Shown: positions 6,680-7,502 of the stretch, piece by piece
How positions within the stretch are numbered: the stretch's first letter is position 1
How the letters are laid out: each line of letters starts with the position of its first letter
Assembly (NCBI GenBank): GCA_934255435.1
Contig: CAKQNZ010000100.1
Location: forward strand, 1-7,502
Length of the DNA stretch: 7,502 nt
Source: an uncultured Clostridia bacterium
GTDB lineage: Bacteria > Bacillota > Clostridia > Peptostreptococcales > Anaerovoracaceae
Direction: 5' to 3'
Position numbers and translations under genes: made by a program
Notes under the pieces: generated by a model
What the model was told of the DNA's origin: nothing
What the model saw: the letters and a program-made list of their open reading frames with translations, nothing else
Database searches by the model: none

Positions 6680-6942
6680 TATCGTGCAAAATAATGGGGC
6701 CGGTGCGATCAGAAACCACACCCGTCTGTTTTCAGACGGCTGCCGGACATGCCTGCAGGATCATATGACGATGCACCGGATATATTCAGTCTGATCCCGA
6801 AACTTTACATATTATGATAAACTGCCGGGCTGACAGGTCCAAAGGCCTGCACGTTTCATACGGCGGCGCCCGCTTCCGGACGTCTTTTCTCTGTACCCGC
6901 AGCGTCCTGTAAAATCCGAACTTTTTTTCATAAAATTTATTA
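6680..6942. other. Divergent intergenic region with no gene seen
   Basis: Between the ATPase gene and the plus-strand deaminase promoter there is no reading frame with a credible start site. A perfect 7-bp hairpin CCGTCTG-TTTT-CAGACGG lies at 6722-6739 but has no following T-run on either strand, so it is not a terminator; it may be a regulatory or RNA structure. Two 8-bp palindromes, CCTGCAGG (6752-6759) and TCATATGA (6761-6768), sit close together. An AT-rich patch at 6803-6820 could hold a promoter on either strand, but no box pair is convincing. Confidence 0.4.
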
Positions 6943-6971
6943 TTGATGTTCGTGTCTATCAGTCCTATAAT
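6943..6971 (+). promoter_or_regulatory. Promoter of the adenine deaminase leader
   Basis: The -35 box TTGATG (6943-6948; 4/6) and a perfect -10 box TATAAT (6966-6971) are separated by the optimal 17 bp. The predicted start near 6978 puts all the leader structures (6995-7159) in the transcript, about 200 nt before the ATG. A perfect TTGACA at 6991 has no good -10 partner and would start too late to include the first helix. Confidence 0.7.
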
Positions 6972-6994
6972 ACTACATGTACTCTATATTTTGA

Positions 6995-7133
6995 CAGACA
7001 TCAGAACGTACAGAGTCGTATCGTGTCATAAGCCAAAATTAGAGCAAAATTCGTAATCTGGGACGTGAAGCCCGCTCTTATACTGTGCCTATGACACAAT
7101 CAGAACAATAACCGATGTCTGATTGTGTTTTTT
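6995..7133 (+). promoter_or_regulatory. Structured leader with competing folds, candidate riboswitch/attenuator for adenine deaminase
   Basis: Three sets of pairings are visible. P1: GTGTCATA (7023-7030) with TATGACAC (7090-7097), a perfect 8 bp. Inside P1, AGAGC (7041-7045) pairs with GCTCT (7074-7078), and GGG with CCC (7060-7062/7071-7073) around the loop ACGTGAAG. Terminator: 7094-7104 with 7118-7128 plus T6. Alternative helix: CAGACATC (6995-7002) with GATGTCTG (7114-7121), a perfect 8 bp. The P1 3' arm shares four bases with the terminator 5' arm, and the alternative helix uses four bases of the terminator 3' arm plus its loop. P1 and the alternative helix can coexist and would together open the terminator, so the inferred logic is ON when P1 is stabilised. 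I could not match the conserved core to a known riboswitch class; ligand and class are unknown. Confidence 0.6.
7094..7133 (+). terminator. Intrinsic terminator in the adenine deaminase leader
   Basis: ACACAATCAGA (7094-7104) is perfectly complementary to TCTGATTGTGT (7118-7128), with a 13-nt loop and a run of six Ts (7128-7133). It lies 45 bases before the start codon of a same-strand gene and well after that gene's promoter, so it is an attenuator rather than a gene-end terminator. Confidence 0.85.
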
Positions 7134-7137
7134 ATTT

Positions 7138-7159
7138 GGGGACGATGAATGTTCGCCCC
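7138..7159 (+). promoter_or_regulatory. Hairpin immediately before the deaminase ribosome binding site
   Basis: GGGG (7138-7141) pairs with CCCC (7156-7159), and CGA (7143-7145) with TCG (7153-7155), leaving a single bulged A at 7142 and a 7-nt loop. The stem ends seven bases before the Shine-Dalgarno GAGGA (7167-7171 region). It could insulate or expose the ribosome binding site or protect the read-through transcript. A regulatory role is inferred only from position. Confidence 0.45.
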
Positions 7160-7178
7160 TGCAGCGAGGAAAATAATA

Positions 7179-7502
7179 ATGGAAAGAACAGTAGAACAGT
7201 TGAAAGAAAGAATCCGTGCAGGCGGAGCAAAGCTTCCTGCAGAAAAAGTCATCAGAAACGGACAGCTGGTGAATGTAATGACAAGCGAGATCTATCCGGC
7301 AGAGATAGCTATCTACAAGGACATGATCACAGCGGTAGGCGATGAAGCAGAGATCGCAGACTACATCGGTCCTGACACCGAGATCATCGATGCAAAAGGC
7401 AGATACCTTGTACCGGGCATGATCGACGGTCATATCCACAGCGAATGCAGCAAGCTGAGCATCACAAGCTACTCAAAGGCAGTAGTGCCCCACGGCACGA
7501 CA
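7179..7502 (+). CDS. ade: Adenine deaminase-like amidohydrolase, N-terminal part (cut by the window edge)
   Basis: The first 108 codons are present and the frame is open to the right edge. The ATG at 7179 is preceded by GCGAGGAAA at good spacing. Adenine deaminases convert adenine to hypoxanthine plus ammonia in purine salvage and are binuclear-metal amidohydrolases of about 550-600 residues. Residues ~22-75 form the N-terminal beta-sandwich strand pattern (VIRNGQLVNVMTSEIYPAEI, then DAKGRYLVPG). Residues 79-91 carry PGMIDGHIHSEC with the metal ligands H85 and H87 and the family acidic residue E89. VVPHGTT at the edge matches the conserved ALPHGTT-like motif of the family. The segment after the metal motif (SECSKLS rather than the more usual IESSM-like form) is slightly atypical, so a related cyclic amidohydrolase is possible. 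Expression probably depends on the structured leader upstream. Confidence 0.85.
   Translation, partial: MERTVEQLKERIRAGGAKLPAEKVIRNGQLVNVMTSEIYPAEIAIYKDMITAVGDEAEIADYIGPDTEIIDAKGRYLVPGMIDGHIHSECSKLSITSYSKAVVPHGTT

Noticed and set aside
6722..6739. Hairpin CCGTCTG/CAGACGG as a terminator
   Set aside because: The stem is good, but neither strand has a T-run after it.
6991..7021. Second promoter using the perfect TTGACA at 6991
   Set aside because: The best -10 partner is TCGTAT at 19-bp spacing, which is poor, and the resulting transcript would lack the first strands of the leader structure.
7041..7078. Similarity of GCAAA...GGGACGTGAAGCCC to the core of class-I cyclic-di-GMP riboswitches
   Set aside because: The GGACG-x-AAGCC string and a preceding GCAAA resemble that class, but the hairpin between them does not pair properly and the second long stem with its conserved bases is missing. 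It is treated as chance resemblance unless a covariance search says otherwise.
7023..7097. Purine (guanine/adenine) riboswitch
   Set aside because: The P1 helix with TCATA/TATGA is reminiscent and the gene context fits, but the three-way junction, the two kissing loops and the characteristic J2/3 bases are absent.

Overview
The window looks like chromosomal DNA of a Gram-positive anaerobe of class Clostridia; this assignment is an inference. It rests on strong Shine-Dalgarno sites, intrinsic terminators with U-tracts, a signal-peptide/Ig-like/C-terminal-anchor surface protein, an AGCS amino-acid:cation symporter, and a MoxR-type AAA ATPase paired with a VWA protein. A family such as Anaerovoracaceae is possible, but the sequence alone does not prove it. 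No insertion sequence, CRISPR array, tRNA or rRNA was seen.

Layout. Bases 3-98 hold the C-terminal tail of an unidentified plus-strand gene. A non-coding stretch follows to 478. It contains a promoter (285-314) and a leader that can fold into an intrinsic-terminator-like hairpin with seven Ts (404-442) before a surface protein (479-1582). A bidirectional terminator (1594-1631) separates this from a convergent AGCS symporter (3124-1694), which has a good sigma-70-type promoter at 3233-3205. Upstream of that promoter is a non-coding array of four imperfect ~94-bp tandem units (3261-3595). Next comes the terminator (3666-3624) of a minus-strand two-gene operon: an AAA+ ATPase (6613-4871) and a HExxH/VWA-domain protein (4874-3693), joined by an ATGA start/stop overlap. 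A divergent intergenic region leads to a plus-strand promoter (6943-6971) and a structured leader ending in a terminator (to 7133). The N-terminal part of an adenine deaminase-like amidohydrolase (7179 to the edge) follows.

How the parts work together. The ATPase/VWA pair fits the MoxR-VWA type of ATP-driven maturation module; its target is unknown. The symporter and the deaminase are metabolic genes for amino-acid uptake and purine salvage or catabolism. The strongest regulatory signal is the deaminase leader. An 8-bp helix, a nested hairpin, a terminator and a perfect 8-bp long-range alternative helix overlap so that they form competing folds, as expected of a riboswitch or other transcription attenuator. 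I could not assign it to a known riboswitch class. The surface-protein leader and the 94-bp array are the next most interesting non-coding elements.
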